A stretch of DNA of 64,000 bases from Streptomyces sp. NBC_01264 (GCF_026340675.1 NZ_JAPEOX010000001.1:6076001-6140000); one strand, 5' to 3'. Positions 17,459-27,152 are shown, counted from the first letter of the stretch. A program made the numbers and translations. The notes: generated by a model from the sequence alone, not told the origin.

Positions 17459-19051
17459 CTAGCGGCCGCCGTGCGGTGTGCGACGCACGGCCCGCCCGGC
17501 CAGGACGTCCGTCCTGCGCCCGTCCCGTACGACGAAACGCCCGTCGATCAGGACGTACGGGATCCCGGTGGGCAGCGTGCGCGGGTGCTCGTACGTCGAT
17601 CCGGCCGCGACCGTCAGCGGATCGAAGAGGACGAGGTCGGCCCGGTGCCCGACGCGCACCAGCCCCCGGTCCGGCAGCCGCAGCCGGGCGGCGGGGCGGC
17701 CGGAGAGGTGGGCGACGCACTCCTCCAGGGACAGGACGCCCAGCTCGCGCACGTAGTGCCCGAGGTAGTGCGGGAAGGTGCCGTAGGCCCGCGGGTGCGG
17801 TTTCGCGCCCTGCAGGATGCCGTCCGAGCCGCCCGTGTGGACGGGGTGGCGCATGATCGCCCGTACGTTCTCCTCGTGCCCGACGTGCTGGAGGATGCTC
17901 GGTCCGAGCCGGTCGCCCAGCAGCAGCGCCCGGGCCGTGTCCCAGTCGGGGACGCGGGTGCCGACGTACGCCCCGTAGGCCGGATCCGTGGTGCCGGCGA
18001 TCTCGATCGTCGACCAGTCGACCGGGACCCCGTGGCAGCCGTCGGCGCCCTCCACCTCCAGCGCGTACCGGATCCGCTCGGCCTCGGCGTCGTCGGCGAG
18101 CCGGGCCAGCACCGCCTCGGGTCCGCCCTCGTTCGCCCAACTGGGCAGCAGGGCGACCAGGGTGGTGCAGCCGGGGGTGTACGGGTAGCTGTCGAGGGTG
18201 ATGTCGGCTCCGCCGGCCAGCGCCCCGTCGAGCAGGGCGAGCAGCTCGCCCGCCCGGCCCTGGTTCTCCCCGAAGTTCATCGTGGCGTGCGCCAGGTGCA
18301 GGGCGCAGCCGGCCTCGCGGGTCAGCTCGACCATCTCGGCGTAGGCGGCCAGGGCGCCGCGGCCGTACGAGCGGTGGTGCGGGCAGTAGTAGCCGCCGTA
18401 CCGGGCCACCACCCGGCACAGCTCGGTCAGTTCGGCGCCGGACGCGTACATGCCCGGGGTGTAGGTGAGCCCGGAGGACATCCCCACGGCGCCCTGTTCG
18501 AGCCCCTCGGTGACCAGGGTCCGCATCCGGTCGAGCTCCGCGGGGGCGGCGGGGCGGTCGCCCCAGCCGACGACCTGCGCGCGGACGGTGCCCTGGGGGA
18601 CCAGGTAGGCGGCGTTGACGGCGATGCCCCGCCCGCCGTGGGCCCGGTCCAGCCGGTCCAAGTATCCGCCGACCGTGCGCCAGTCGAAGTCGAAGTCGAT
18701 GTCCTCGCCGGTGCCGTTCCAGCCGGCGATGGCGGCCCGCACCTCGGTCAGCGTGCGCTCGTCGGCGGGGGCGTAGGACAGGCCGTCCTGGCCGAGGACT
18801 TCGAGGGTCACGCCCTGGGCGGCCTTCGCGCCGTGGTCCGGATCGCGCAGCAGGGCCAGGTCGCTGTGGGCGTGCATGTCGATGAAGCCGGGGGCCAGGG
18901 CGAGCCCGCGGGCGTCGAGCGTGTGCCGCCCGCCGCCCGCGATCCGGCCGCCCACCTCGGCTATGCGGCCCTCGCGGATCCCGACGTCGGCGATGCGGGA
19001 GGGCCCGCCCGTGCCGTCGACGATCCGGGCCCCGCGGATGACCAGGTCCAT
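17459..19051 (-). CDS. N-acyl-D-amino-acid deacylase (D-aminoacylase)
   Basis: 530 residues, amidohydrolase superfamily. It starts with IRGARIVDGTGGPS, then the metal-binding FIDMHAHSDLALL, GLTYTPGMYAS in the barrel, CPHHRSYG and LHLAHATMNFG for further metal ligands, and GSDGILQG near the end with the last catalytic Asp. The enzyme releases free D-amino acids from N-acyl derivatives in the cytoplasm. Its start lies 4 bases after the stop of the D-serine-dehydratase-like gene, so the two form an operon. Confidence 0.92.
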   Translation of the reverse strand: MDLVIRGARIVDGTGGPSRIADVGIREGRIAEVGGRIAGGGRHTLDARGLALAPGFIDMHAHSDLALLRDPDHGAKAAQGVTLEVLGQDGLSYAPADERTLTEVRAAIAGWNGTGEDIDFDFDWRTVGGYLDRLDRAHGGRGIAVNAAYLVPQGTVRAQVVGWGDRPAAPAELDRMRTLVTEGLEQGAVGMSSGLTYTPGMYASGAELTELCRVVARYGGYYCPHHRSYGRGALAAYAEMVELTREAGCALHLAHATMNFGENQGRAGELLALLDGALAGGADITLDSYPYTPGCTTLVALLPSWANEGGPEAVLARLADDAEAERIRYALEVEGADGCHGVPVDWSTIEIAGTTDPAYGAYVGTRVPDWDTARALLLGDRLGPSILQHVGHEENVRAIMRHPVHTGGSDGILQGAKPHPRAYGTFPHYLGHYVRELGVLSLEECVAHLSGRPAARLRLPDRGLVRVGHRADLVLFDPLTVAAGSTYEHPRTLPTGIPYVLIDGRFVVRDGRRTDVLAGRAVRRTPHGGR

Positions 19052-19055
19052 GGGC

Positions 19056-20333
19056 TTAGAAGAAGGTCCGGACGTACTCGGTGACCGTGCCGTCGGCCTC
19101 CACCACCGGGATCAGCGGCCACTTCTCGAAGATCGTGCACGGGTGGGACATCCCCAGCGCCACCCAGTCGCCGACCTGCACGTCCTCGGCGGAGTCGGTT
19201 TCCAGCCAGGCGTGCTGGTCGGAGAGCTTGAGGACGCGGATCCCGGTGCCCGGACGCTCGGCGCCGGTCAGGGGGTCGCGGACCAGCTCCACCTCGGGCA
19301 GCCCCAGGTCGTAGGCGATGTCCCGCTTGCCGGCGTTGACGAACGCCTGGGTGGGGGAGGGCCGGGAGACCACCTGAGTCCAGAGCCGGAAGGCGGGGCG
19401 CAGGCCGCCCTCCTCGGGGACCCGGTTGAAGGGGGTGAGGCGGGTGTACCAGCCGTGGTCGTGGGAGACGTACGCCCCCGAGCGCAGCAGCTTCAGGACC
19501 GGCCGCGAGAGCTCCGGCAGCTCGGCGAACACGTCGGCGACGGCGTCGAACCAGGCGGAGCCGCCCGCGCTGACCACGATCTCCTCCACCCCCTCGAACC
19601 GCCCGGCCTTGTCGAACTCGGCGGCCAGGCCGATGAGTCGGCGCAGGTAGGCGTGGACGGAGTCCGGGTCGGCCCCGGGCACCTCCGCCTCGTACCCGGC
19701 GATGCCGACCAGGCGCAGCGTGTCCGTGCCCGCCACCGCGTCGGCGACGGCCCGGCAGTCCTCGTCGGTACGGGCCCCCGTGCGGGCGCCCTCCCCGGCG
19801 CCGAGCTCGACGACCACGTCGACCCGCTGCGACTGGCCCCGCAGGGCCAGGTCCATGAGCTGGACCCCGCGCACGGAGTCCACGTAGCAGACGAAGCGGA
19901 AACCGGGGTCCGCGGAGAGCTCGGCGGCCACCCAGCGCAGGGCGGCGGCGTCGACGAGCTCGTTGGCGAGGAAGATCCGCTGGATGCCGAACGCCCGGTA
20001 GACGCGTGCCTGGTGGGGGACGGCGGCGGTGATGCCCCAGGCGCCGTGCTCCAGCTGGCGCCGGAACAGCTGCGGGGCCATGCAGGTCTTGCCGTGCGGG
20101 GCGAAGGCCAGGCCGTGGCGCTCGGCGTAGGCGCCGAGGGCGGCGAGGTTGTGGCTCAGCGCCTCCGCGTCGAGGGTGAGCACGGGCGTGGTGAACCCGC
20201 CGGTGTACAGACCCCGCCGCTCGGCCGTCAGTTCGCCGACGGTGAGGCCCGCCTGCCCGGCGTCCGGGGGGAGTCCCTTGAACCGGTGGTCCACCGGTTC
20301 CTGGGCGAGGGCCTGGACGGGATCGCTGGGCAT
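19056..20333 (-). CDS. D-serine dehydratase-like amino acid deaminase
   Basis: 425 residues from the ATG at 20333, with GGGAGG 9 bases upstream. It has an alanine-racemase-like PLP barrel (PHGKTCMAPQLFRRQ carries the PLP lysine) and a C-terminal D-serine dehydratase-like domain with metal ligands in MSHPCTIF. These enzymes deaminate D-amino acids to 2-oxo acids through an enamine/imine. It forms an operon with the deacylase, and is divergent from IclR and RidA genes that fit the same pathway. Confidence 0.9.
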   Translation of the reverse strand: MPSDPVQALAQEPVDHRFKGLPPDAGQAGLTVGELTAERRGLYTGGFTTPVLTLDAEALSHNLAALGAYAERHGLAFAPHGKTCMAPQLFRRQLEHGAWGITAAVPHQARVYRAFGIQRIFLANELVDAAALRWVAAELSADPGFRFVCYVDSVRGVQLMDLALRGQSQRVDVVVELGAGEGARTGARTDEDCRAVADAVAGTDTLRLVGIAGYEAEVPGADPDSVHAYLRRLIGLAAEFDKAGRFEGVEEIVVSAGGSAWFDAVADVFAELPELSRPVLKLLRSGAYVSHDHGWYTRLTPFNRVPEEGGLRPAFRLWTQVVSRPSPTQAFVNAGKRDIAYDLGLPEVELVRDPLTGAERPGTGIRVLKLSDQHAWLETDSAEDVQVGDWVALGMSHPCTIFEKWPLIPVVEADGTVTEYVRTFF

Positions 20334-20373
20334 GTGTGTGGGCCTCCCGGGCATTGCGGTTCGCCTTGCGGTT

Positions 20374-20390
20374 GTTGCGTACAGTGCAAC
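20374..20390. promoter_or_regulatory. Candidate IclR operator
   Basis: GTTGC and GCAAC flank a 7-base spacer in the divergent promoter region between the deaminase operon and the iclR-ridA pair. A related half-site (GTTGCG) follows at about 20395. Placement fits control of both directions by the IclR protein. Confidence 0.55.
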
Positions 20391-20495
20391 AGTCGTTGCG
20401 TGTGTCGCTGCATGCTGTCTAACATCCCGGGTGACGACGGGTCAACGGGTCCGGGGCGGTCCCGGGTCTGTACGGAGAGTGCGGAGGCGCGCTGA

Positions 20496-21269
20496 GTGAG
20501 CCAGTCGGTGGAACGGGCGCTCCGGATCCTGCCTGCCCTGGCCAAGGGCCCGGCCGGGCTCGGCGAGGTCGCCGAAGTGCTCGACGTGCACAAGAGCACG
20601 GCCCTGCGGCTGCTGAGGACCCTCCAGGAACACGGCTTCGTCTACCGGCAGGGCGACGGGCGCTACCGGCTCGGTGCCTCCCTCTTCGCGCTGGCCTCCG
20701 AGTCCATCGAGAACCTCGACGTCCGCGAGATCGCCCATCCGCACCTGCTGGAACTGAACCGGACCACCGGCCACACCGTGCACCTCGCCCTCCACCAGGA
20801 CGACGAGGTCGTCTACGTGGACAAGGTCGACAGCCGCTATGCGGTGCGGATGTACTCGCGCATCGGCCGGCCGGTCCCCCTCACCGTCGCCGCCGTCGCG
20901 AAGCTCCTGATCGCCGACCTGCCGGAGGCCGAGCGCCGCGCCCTGGCCGCGCGCATCGAGTACCCGGCCTACACCTCCCGCTCCACCCCCGACGCCGCCG
21001 CGTACCTGCGCGAGCTGGACCTCGTACGCGCCCAGGGGTGGGCCACCGACATCGGCGGCCACGAGGAGTCCCTGAACTGTCTGGCCGCCCCCGTCCGCGG
21101 ACCCGACGGCCGTGTGGTCGCCGCGATGTCCGTCTCCGCCCCCGGCGTGGTCCTCTCCGTCGTGGGGCTGCTCGAACTCCTCCCGCTCGTACGGCAGACC
21201 GCCGACGCCATCGGCCGCGAGTACTCAGGCTCGGGCCCCGTGCAGGAACAGGAAGAAGACAGGCCATGA
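20496..21269 (+). CDS. IclR family regulator
   Basis: 257 residues, GTG start at 20496. It has an N-terminal winged HTH (ERALRILPALAKGPAGLGEVAEVLDVHKSTALRLL) and a C-terminal effector-binding domain with LHQDDEVVYVDKVDS and IGRPVPLTVAAVAKLLIADL, all typical of IclR proteins. It is divergent from the D-amino-acid operon and overlaps ridA by 4 bases, so it probably senses an intermediate of this pathway. Confidence 0.93.
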   Translation: MSQSVERALRILPALAKGPAGLGEVAEVLDVHKSTALRLLRTLQEHGFVYRQGDGRYRLGASLFALASESIENLDVREIAHPHLLELNRTTGHTVHLALHQDDEVVYVDKVDSRYAVRMYSRIGRPVPLTVAAVAKLLIADLPEAERRALAARIEYPAYTSRSTPDAAAYLRELDLVRAQGWATDIGGHEESLNCLAAPVRGPDGRVVAAMSVSAPGVVLSVVGLLELLPLVRQTADAIGREYSGSGPVQEQEEDRP

Positions 21270-21679
21270 CCGACAAGATCGCGATCACCCCCAGCACCCA
21301 CACCGACCCGCCCGCGAGGTTCTCGCACGGCGTCCGCAAGGGCAACATCCTCCAGGTCGCCGGCCAGGTCGGCTTCCTCCCGCACGTGGACGGGCAGGAG
21401 CCCACGCCGGCCGGCCCCACCCTGCGCGAGCAGACCCTCCAGACGCTGGAGAACGTCCGCTCCGTACTGGAAGCGGGCGGCGCCACGTGGGACGACGTGA
21501 TGATGCTGCGCGTCTACCTCACCGACACCACGCACTTCGGAGAGATGAACGAGATCTACAACGCCTACTTCGAGGAGCAGAACCTGAAGGCGGCCCCCTC
21601 GGCCCGCACCACGGTGTACGTGGGCCTCCCCGGCGGCCTGCTGATCGAGATCGACGCGCTCGCGGTGCTCGACGCCTGA
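21266..21679 (+). CDS. ridA: RidA family enamine/imine deaminase
   Basis: 137 residues, ATG overlapping the iclR stop. Full RidA fold with VAGQVGFLPH near the N-terminus and SARTTVYVGLPGGLLIEIDALAVL at the end, containing the active-site Arg and Glu region. RidA hydrolyses reactive 2-imino acids made by PLP dehydratases, exactly the product expected from the divergent deaminase. Translational coupling with IclR makes a shared pathway likely. Confidence 0.92.
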   Translation: MTDKIAITPSTHTDPPARFSHGVRKGNILQVAGQVGFLPHVDGQEPTPAGPTLREQTLQTLENVRSVLEAGGATWDDVMMLRVYLTDTTHFGEMNEIYNAYFEEQNLKAAPSARTTVYVGLPGGLLIEIDALAVLDA

Positions 21680-21680
21680 G

Positions 21681-21734
21681 GCCGAAGCCGAGGCCGAAGC
21701 CGAGGCCGAGGCCGAGGCCGAGGCCGACGCCGAC
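21681..21734. repeat. Hexanucleotide array (GCCGAR/GCCGAC, nine units)
   Basis: Nine tandem 6-bp units GCCGAA, GCCGAG or GCCGAC begin one base after the ridA stop. A simple repeat in the 3' untranslated region; no protein or hairpin is suggested. Confidence 0.9.
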
Positions 21735-21862
21735 CGCCTTGCGCCGCACCGGAGTTGGCGGCCGGGGGCATACGTCTCACATTATGTGCATAACGGAGCG
21801 AACCCCCCCACATCCTGTGTATCTTGAGCGCGCTTTGTACACACCATGTGGGGGGAACTCTC

Positions 21863-22357
21863 TTGCGCAAGCGCTCCGTCATAGCCGCGGCCGTCGCCAC
21901 CGGCACCCTGGCCTTCCTCGCCGCCACCCCGGCCCAGGCCGCCGAGTCCGGCTCGGCCCTGAAGATCCGCGGAGTCCAGTACGACGCCCCCGGCGCGGAC
22001 TCCAACAGCTGCTCCACGGGCAACACCCGTGACGAGTACCTGACGATCAAGAACTACTCCACCACGGCGAAGGTCAACCTCAAGGGCTACGTCGTCAGGG
22101 ACGCCACCGGCAACAGCTACACCTTCACCGCCAACCACTACCTGGAGCCCGGTGACTTCGTGAAGCTCCGCGGCGGCAAGGGCGCCGAGTCCGACGCCTC
22201 CAACGTGGCCTACCGCGGCAGTTGCAACTTCATCTGGAACAACGACCGCGACACGGTCTACCTGAAGACCCCGTCCGGCGCGACCGCGGACTCCCACGCC
22301 TACACCAAGAGCGGGTCCGACCGCGACGGCAACGGGTACATCACCTTCCACGGCTGA
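21863..22357 (+). CDS. Secreted lamin-tail-domain protein
   Basis: 164 residues from a TTG at 21863, chosen because GGGGGAA sits just upstream and the resulting start gives a textbook signal peptide (RKRSVIAAAVATGTLAF, cleavage after AQA). The mature part is a single immunoglobulin-like lamin tail domain (ALKIRGVQYDAPG, EYLTIKNYSTTAKVNLKGYVV, LEPGDFVKLRGG, WNNDRDTVYL). In bacteria this domain is found on exported nucleases and surface proteins; alone it may bind other extracellular material. An 11-bp palindrome CACATTATGTG at 21778-21788 lies in the promoter region. Confidence 0.9.
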   Translation: MRKRSVIAAAVATGTLAFLAATPAQAAESGSALKIRGVQYDAPGADSNSCSTGNTRDEYLTIKNYSTTAKVNLKGYVVRDATGNSYTFTANHYLEPGDFVKLRGGKGAESDASNVAYRGSCNFIWNNDRDTVYLKTPSGATADSHAYTKSGSDRDGNGYITFHG

Positions 22358-22463
22358 CGGGCCGCCGACCGGCTCTCTCCGGCGACCGGGCATTGGGTAC
22401 GCTCACCGATGACTTCGGGGCGCCGGCGGGGGCCGGGACGCCGCTAGGCAGGGATGGGTCCTC

Positions 22464-24332
22464 ATGAGCAGCGCACCTTCGGCAGGCATCTTCCAACCGC
22501 TCAAGGCGGACGACCCGGAGATCGTGGGCGGCTACCGGCTCGCGGCGGTGCTCGGCGCGGGCGGCATGGGCAAGGTGTACCTCTCGTACACGCCGGGCGG
22601 CCGGCCCATCGCCATCAAGGTCATCCGGGCCGAGTTCAGCGAGGACCCCGAGTTCCGGCGGCGCTTCCAGCAGGAGGTGCGCTCCGCGGAGCGGGTCCAG
22701 GGGCTCTACACCGCCCCGGTCATCGACTCGGACACCGAGGGCGAACAGCCCTGGCTGGCCACGGCCTACGTGCCCGGTCCCTCCCTCGCGCACGCCGTCG
22801 CCCACCACGGCGCACTGCCGACGCGCAGCGTGCTGCTGCTGGCCGTCGGGGTCGCCGAGGCCCTGACCGTGATCCACGGTGCGGGCATCGTCCACCGCGA
22901 CCTGAAGCCCGCTAACGTCCTCCTCGCCTCCGACGGCCCGCGCGTCATCGACTTCGGCATCGCCCGCGCCGCCGACTCCACCGCCCTGACCAGCACCGGC
23001 GTCAGCATCGGCACCCCGGCGTTCATGGCGCCCGAGCAGGCGTCGACGGGCACGATCACCCCGGCCACCGACGTCTTCGCCCTCGGCCAGATCGCCGCCT
23101 TCGCGGCCATCGGTTCCTCCGTCTACGGGGACGGGCCCTCGCACGCGGTGCTCTACCGGATCGTCCACGAGGACCCCGATCTCAGCGCGCTGCCCGAGGA
23201 CCTGCGGCCCCTGGTGACCCGCTGCCTCAGCCGCGACCCGGCCGACCGGCCCGCGCTGAGCGAGGTCATCGCGCTGTGCAACGAAGCCGCGGGCACCGAG
23301 CCGCTGCGCCAGGGCGAGGACTGGCTGCCGCGCGCGGTCGCCGGTGCCATCACCGAGCGGGTGCACCTGCTGCCCGCCCCGGCCCCCACCCCGCCCCCGC
23401 GGCCGGTCACGCCCGTCCCGACGGAGGTCTCCGCGCAGCCCCCGGCCCCGAGCGCGCCTCCGGCGTCCGCCGCCGCGCCCGCGCATGCCGCGCCGACGCA
23501 GGCCGCTCCGGCCCAGCCGGGCCCGCCGCGGCCCGCCCCTGCGCAGCCGGGACAGGCGACCGTGCCGACCGGCTACGGGACGCCGCAGCCGTACGCGCAG
23601 CCCGCGTACGCGCAGCCTCCGCGCCCCCAGCCTTCGTACGCGCAGCCCGCGTACGCCCAGCCGACGTACTCCCAGCCCAACTACACGCAGCAGCGCCCCG
23701 GCTGGGGGCAGCCCACCTACCCGCCCGCGCCGACCCGCCCCAAGCGGACCGGGCTGATCGTCACCCTGTCCGTCGTGGGTGCGGTCATCGGGCTCGCCGT
23801 CCTCGGGTCCCTGCTGCCGGACGGCGACAAGGGGAACGGCGCGGCCGGGTCACCCGGCAGTACGGGGGGCTCCAGCGCCTCCCCGGGCAAGGCCCAGAAG
23901 CCCGTCGACCCGCAGCCGGTCTCGTACAAGGGCATCGAGATGCCCGGATCGCACCGGCTGCTGCTCGCCGACAATCCGCCGCGTCCGGCGGAGGAGCCGA
24001 ACGGCGCGGGCGTGCGTTACGGGAAGGGCGATCTCTGGTACTACCGGGACACGACCTTCGGCAATGACGAGCTCGGCACCGCGAACGGGAAGCTGGTCCT
24101 GCTGAACAACTCGGAGAAGGGCTCGCTGGACACCTGCCGCAAGGTGACCCGCTTCACCGAGAAGATCACCCTCGATCAGCTCACGACCGGGTCCGAGGTC
24201 TGCGTCCTGAGCGACGCCGGGCACATCGCGGTGGCGACCTACCGCGGCAAGTCGGGGTCGAAGGAGTCGAGCCAGTACATCACCCTCGACCTCACGATCT
24301 GGCGCAACGCCGAGCAGGCGAAGAAGGACTAG
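22464..24332 (+). CDS. Transmembrane Ser/Thr protein kinase
   Basis: 622 residues. Residues about 22-280 are a Hanks-type kinase with Gly loop GAGGMGKVYL, catalytic HRDLKPAN (Asp at 146), DFG at 163 and MAPEQ, so it should be active. A Pro/Ala/Gln-rich linker of about 140 residues follows, with repeats such as YAQPAYAQP. A single membrane helix is at about 431-452. The outer domain (about 170 residues) is unlike PASTA repeats and has two Cys (CRK and SEVCV) that could form a disulfide. The extracellular signal is unknown. Its stop codon overlaps that of the convergent LysR gene within CTAG. Confidence 0.93.
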   Translation: MSSAPSAGIFQPLKADDPEIVGGYRLAAVLGAGGMGKVYLSYTPGGRPIAIKVIRAEFSEDPEFRRRFQQEVRSAERVQGLYTAPVIDSDTEGEQPWLATAYVPGPSLAHAVAHHGALPTRSVLLLAVGVAEALTVIHGAGIVHRDLKPANVLLASDGPRVIDFGIARAADSTALTSTGVSIGTPAFMAPEQASTGTITPATDVFALGQIAAFAAIGSSVYGDGPSHAVLYRIVHEDPDLSALPEDLRPLVTRCLSRDPADRPALSEVIALCNEAAGTEPLRQGEDWLPRAVAGAITERVHLLPAPAPTPPPRPVTPVPTEVSAQPPAPSAPPASAAAPAHAAPTQAAPAQPGPPRPAPAQPGQATVPTGYGTPQPYAQPAYAQPPRPQPSYAQPAYAQPTYSQPNYTQQRPGWGQPTYPPAPTRPKRTGLIVTLSVVGAVIGLAVLGSLLPDGDKGNGAAGSPGSTGGSSASPGKAQKPVDPQPVSYKGIEMPGSHRLLLADNPPRPAEEPNGAGVRYGKGDLWYYRDTTFGNDELGTANGKLVLLNNSEKGSLDTCRKVTRFTEKITLDQLTTGSEVCVLSDAGHIAVATYRGKSGSKESSQYITLDLTIWRNAEQAKKD

Positions 24333-25189
24333 CCGCCGACCGCGCCGGCCGCGCCGATCGCGAGCCCGACGAACGAGCGGACCAGCGGGCTCGGGTCGCC
24401 CGCCCGCCACGCCACCACCGCGCGGCTCGGCTCCATGTCGGACAGGGGCACCACGGTCAGGCCCGCCCCCGGGTCGTGGTCCAGGAGGGTCAGGCCGACC
24501 GTGCCGTTCCACAGGACGGCCTGCCGGCATTCCCGCACGGCGCGCACCTGCGGGCCCTCCCGGGGTGCGCCGCCGCTCCAGTACGACTGCCAGGCCGCGT
24601 CGGTGCCCTCTGGGAACCGGAACCAGCGGCGGTCGGCCAGGTCCGCCAGCTCCAGGACGTCGCGGCCGGCCAGTGGATCGTCGGCGCGCAGCAGCGCTCC
24701 GACCGGATCGGCGCGCAGGACGCGTACGGTCAGGCCGGCCCGGTCGAACGGCGCGCGGGTCAGGGCGACGTCGACCAGTCCGGTGCGCAACCCGCAGGTG
24801 GGATCGGTCAGATCGGCCTCGCGGATCCGCACCTCGGCGTCCGGATGCCGTCGGCGGTAGGCGTCCGCCAGCCGGATCACGTCGGGGGAGGCGCTGTCTC
24901 CCAGGATCCCGACGGTGATGCCCGCGGCGCCGGCCGCCGCGGCCACGCGCGCCCGTACCCGCTCGGCGTGGTCCAGCAGGGCGCGGGCCTCGTCGAGCAG
25001 CACGGCCCCGACCTCGGTGAGGGCGACCCCGGCGGAGGAGCGGACGAAGAGGGCGGCGCCGGTCTCGGTCTCCAGCTGCCTGATCGCCCGGCTCAGCGGC
25101 GGCTGGCTCATGTGCAGCCGGGAGGCGGCCCGTCCGAAGTGGAGTTCCTCGGCGACGGCCACGAAGTAGCGCAGGGTACGGAGCTCCAT
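24329..25189 (-). CDS. LysR family regulator
   Basis: 286 residues, start MELRTLRYFVAVAEELHFG at 25189. The LysR HTH (AASRLHMSQPPLSRAIRQLE) is followed by a two-lobe effector domain. It is divergent from the DoxX-like gene at 25271, the likely target. Confidence 0.92.
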   Translation of the reverse strand: MELRTLRYFVAVAEELHFGRAASRLHMSQPPLSRAIRQLETETGAALFVRSSAGVALTEVGAVLLDEARALLDHAERVRARVAAAAGAAGITVGILGDSASPDVIRLADAYRRRHPDAEVRIREADLTDPTCGLRTGLVDVALTRAPFDRAGLTVRVLRADPVGALLRADDPLAGRDVLELADLADRRWFRFPEGTDAAWQSYWSGGAPREGPQVRAVRECRQAVLWNGTVGLTLLDHDPGAGLTVVPLSDMEPSRAVVAWRAGDPSPLVRSFVGLAIGAAGAVGG

Positions 25190-25270
25190 GCGGCGACGAT
25201 ACCCGTACGGTATCGAGCTGCCGGAAAGGGTCTTGGACGGGCGCGGCCTCCCGGCCGTGGAATGGGACCC

Positions 25271-25633
25271 ATGAACGTCGCCTTCTGGATCACCGCAGGC
25301 CTGCTGGCCCTCTTCTACCTCTACGCGGGCGGGGTGAAGCTGGTCCGCAGCCGCGAGGAGCTCCGCCCGATGATGGCCTGGGTGGACAGCACCCCCATGA
25401 CGGCCGTCCGGGCCATCGGGGCCGTCGAGGTGCTCGGCGCCGCCGGCCTGGTCCTCCCGCCGCTGACGGGCATCGCGCCCTGGCTGTCCCCGGCCGCGGC
25501 CGGCGGATTCGTCCTCCTGCAGATCGGTGCGACGGTGGTCCACCTGGCCCGCGGTGACCGCCGGATCGCCCTCAACCTCACGCTCCTGCTCGCCGCGGCC
25601 GTGACCACCTGGCTCGCGACGGCGCGCCTCTGA
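25271..25633 (+). CDS. DoxX-like membrane protein
   Basis: 120 residues, four membrane segments (WITAGLLALFYLYAGGVKL, VLGAAGLVLPPLTG, AAAGGFVLLQIGATVVHLARG, LTLLLAAAVTTWL), matching the DoxX/DUF4396-type small quinone-related membrane family. The role is probably redox or detoxification, possibly under the divergent LysR protein. An in-frame ATG lies 9 bases earlier. Confidence 0.85.
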   Translation: MNVAFWITAGLLALFYLYAGGVKLVRSREELRPMMAWVDSTPMTAVRAIGAVEVLGAAGLVLPPLTGIAPWLSPAAAGGFVLLQIGATVVHLARGDRRIALNLTLLLAAAVTTWLATARL

Positions 25634-25640
25634 CGGCGAA

Positions 25641-25669
25641 GGGGCGCCCCCCTGGCGGTGGGGCGCCCC
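25641..25669. terminator. Bidirectional hairpin between convergent genes
   Basis: Two copies of the self-complementary GGGGCGCCCC (25641-25650 and 25660-25669) form a 10-bp stem with a 9-base loop between the doxX-like and carboxypeptidase stop codons. Confidence 0.8.
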
Positions 25670-25704
25670 GGCTCACACGGGATCGGCACTACGGGCGTGC
25701 CGTA

Positions 25705-27042
25705 CTACGGGCAGTACTGCGCCTGCTTGCCGATCGAGCGGTACATGCAGTCCGCGTTCTCCAGGAGCTGCAGCACCGCGTCCTTGTTGCGCGCCGTCTC
25801 GCGGTCGATGACCTCGTCGGGCGGGTAGAAGCCGCCGCCGCCCGAGCCCGTCGGGTACATCTCGAAGGTGTAGGCGAAGATCTTCTGGTTGCCCCACAGC
25901 CAGTCGTCGATGGTCCCGTCCGTGATGTACAGGTCGCTCGACTGCTCCGGCGTGTAGCCGTTGCTGGCCGCCATGCTGGTGCCGATCTTCTTGTACACGG
26001 CCAGGTCGTCGGCCGTCAGTCCGGGCGCGGTGTCGTTGTACGTCCACCCGAACGGCCACAGCACGAGCTCGCTGTACGTGTGGAAGTCGATGGCGGCCGT
26101 GATCTGCTGCTTGCCGCCGACCACCCGGCTGCGCACGAAGTCCGAGACCACCTTGACCTCGGGCGCCGACTCGGCCGCCGCGCCCCGGTAGGTCTCGGAG
26201 CTCTTGCTGCTGCTGGAGCCGCCGCAGCAGCCCCACTTGTAGTTCCAGTTGCGGTTCTCGTCGGTGCCGACGTAGGAGGAGCCGGCGTTGGGCTGCCGGT
26301 TCTTGCGCCAGGACCGGTAGGAGCCGGAGGCGATGTCGTACTCGCCGCCGTCCGGGTTGAGGTCCGGGATGATCCAGATCTCGCGGCCGTTGACCATGTT
26401 GGTGACGCGCGAGTCCGTCCCGTACTTGGAGCCGAACTCCTTGAGCAGGTACAGGGCCATCTCGACGGTCAGGTGCTCACGGGCGTGCTGGTGCGCGGTG
26501 AAGAGCACCTCGGGCTCGGCCTCGTCGGTCGCGACGTTGTCGCTGATCTTGATCGCGACGAGGTCCCGGCCCTGGTACGACTTGCCGATGACCCGCTTGC
26601 TCATGAGCGCGGGGTACTGGGCGATGCGCTGGTCGATCTCCGCGCTCGCCTCGGCGTAGTTGTGGTAGAGCGCGTCCTTCGACGGGAAGTCGTTGATCCC
26701 GGCGGCGATGTCGCGCGCGTCCCGGCGGTCCGGCGGTCCGGGCAGCGCGGTCAGCTTGTAGCCGAGGGCGCGCAGCTTGGTCGCCTGCATCGTGTCGGCG
26801 CTGACGACGACCGAGCGGGCGTCCACCTCGTCGATCGAGACGCCGGTACGGAGCAGGGAGGTGCGTTCGGCCGCCGTGGACGGGCCCTGGATCTCGTACT
26901 GGACGATCGACTCGTCCTGGGTGGCGGTCGACGGGGTGGGCGGCGGGGCTGCCGTCGCGCTCAGGCCGTAGGCGGGTGCGCCGAGCGCGAGCGCGAGAAG
27001 GGCAGCCGTGACGGCGGCCCTTCGGCGGTGGTGGAGCCGCAT
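25705..27042 (-). CDS. Secreted zinc carboxypeptidase (M14)
   Basis: 445 residues, ATG at 27042 with AGGAG placed well. Signal peptide ([22 protein letters not shown]), a propeptide of about 85 residues, then an M14 catalytic domain. The zinc ligands are in [14 protein letters not shown] (HxxE) and the later [13 protein letters not shown] (His); the catalytic Glu is in [21 protein letters not shown] supplies the substrate Arg region. A Cys pair in WGCCGG and two C-terminal Cys are likely in disulfides. It cleaves C-terminal residues from peptides outside the cell. Confidence 0.93.
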   Translation of the reverse strand: MRLHHRRRAAVTAALLALALGAPAYGLSATAAPPPTPSTATQDESIVQYEIQGPSTAAERTSLLRTGVSIDEVDARSVVVSADTMQATKLRALGYKLTALPGPPDRRDARDIAAGINDFPSKDALYHNYAEASAEIDQRIAQYPALMSKRVIGKSYQGRDLVAIKISDNVATDEAEPEVLFTAHQHAREHLTVEMALYLLKEFGSKYGTDSRVTNMVNGREIWIIPDLNPDGGEYDIASGSYRSWRKNRQPNAGSSYVGTDENRNWNYKWGCCGGSSSSKSSETYRGAAAESAPEVKVVSDFVRSRVVGGKQQITAAIDFHTYSELVLWPFGWTYNDTAPGLTADDLAVYKKIGTSMAASNGYTPEQSSDLYITDGTIDDWLWGNQKIFAYTFEMYPTGSGGGGFYPPDEVIDRETARNKDAVLQLLENADCMYRSIGKQAQYCP

Positions 27043-27152
27043 GCGTTCTCCTGGGTGGGAGTGTGGGGGTAGCCGTGCGGACGCGCACAGCGTGCTCTCG
27101 TGGCATGTCCGGGTCAAGAACCCCAAATCAGCCACCCCCACACACCTACCTG

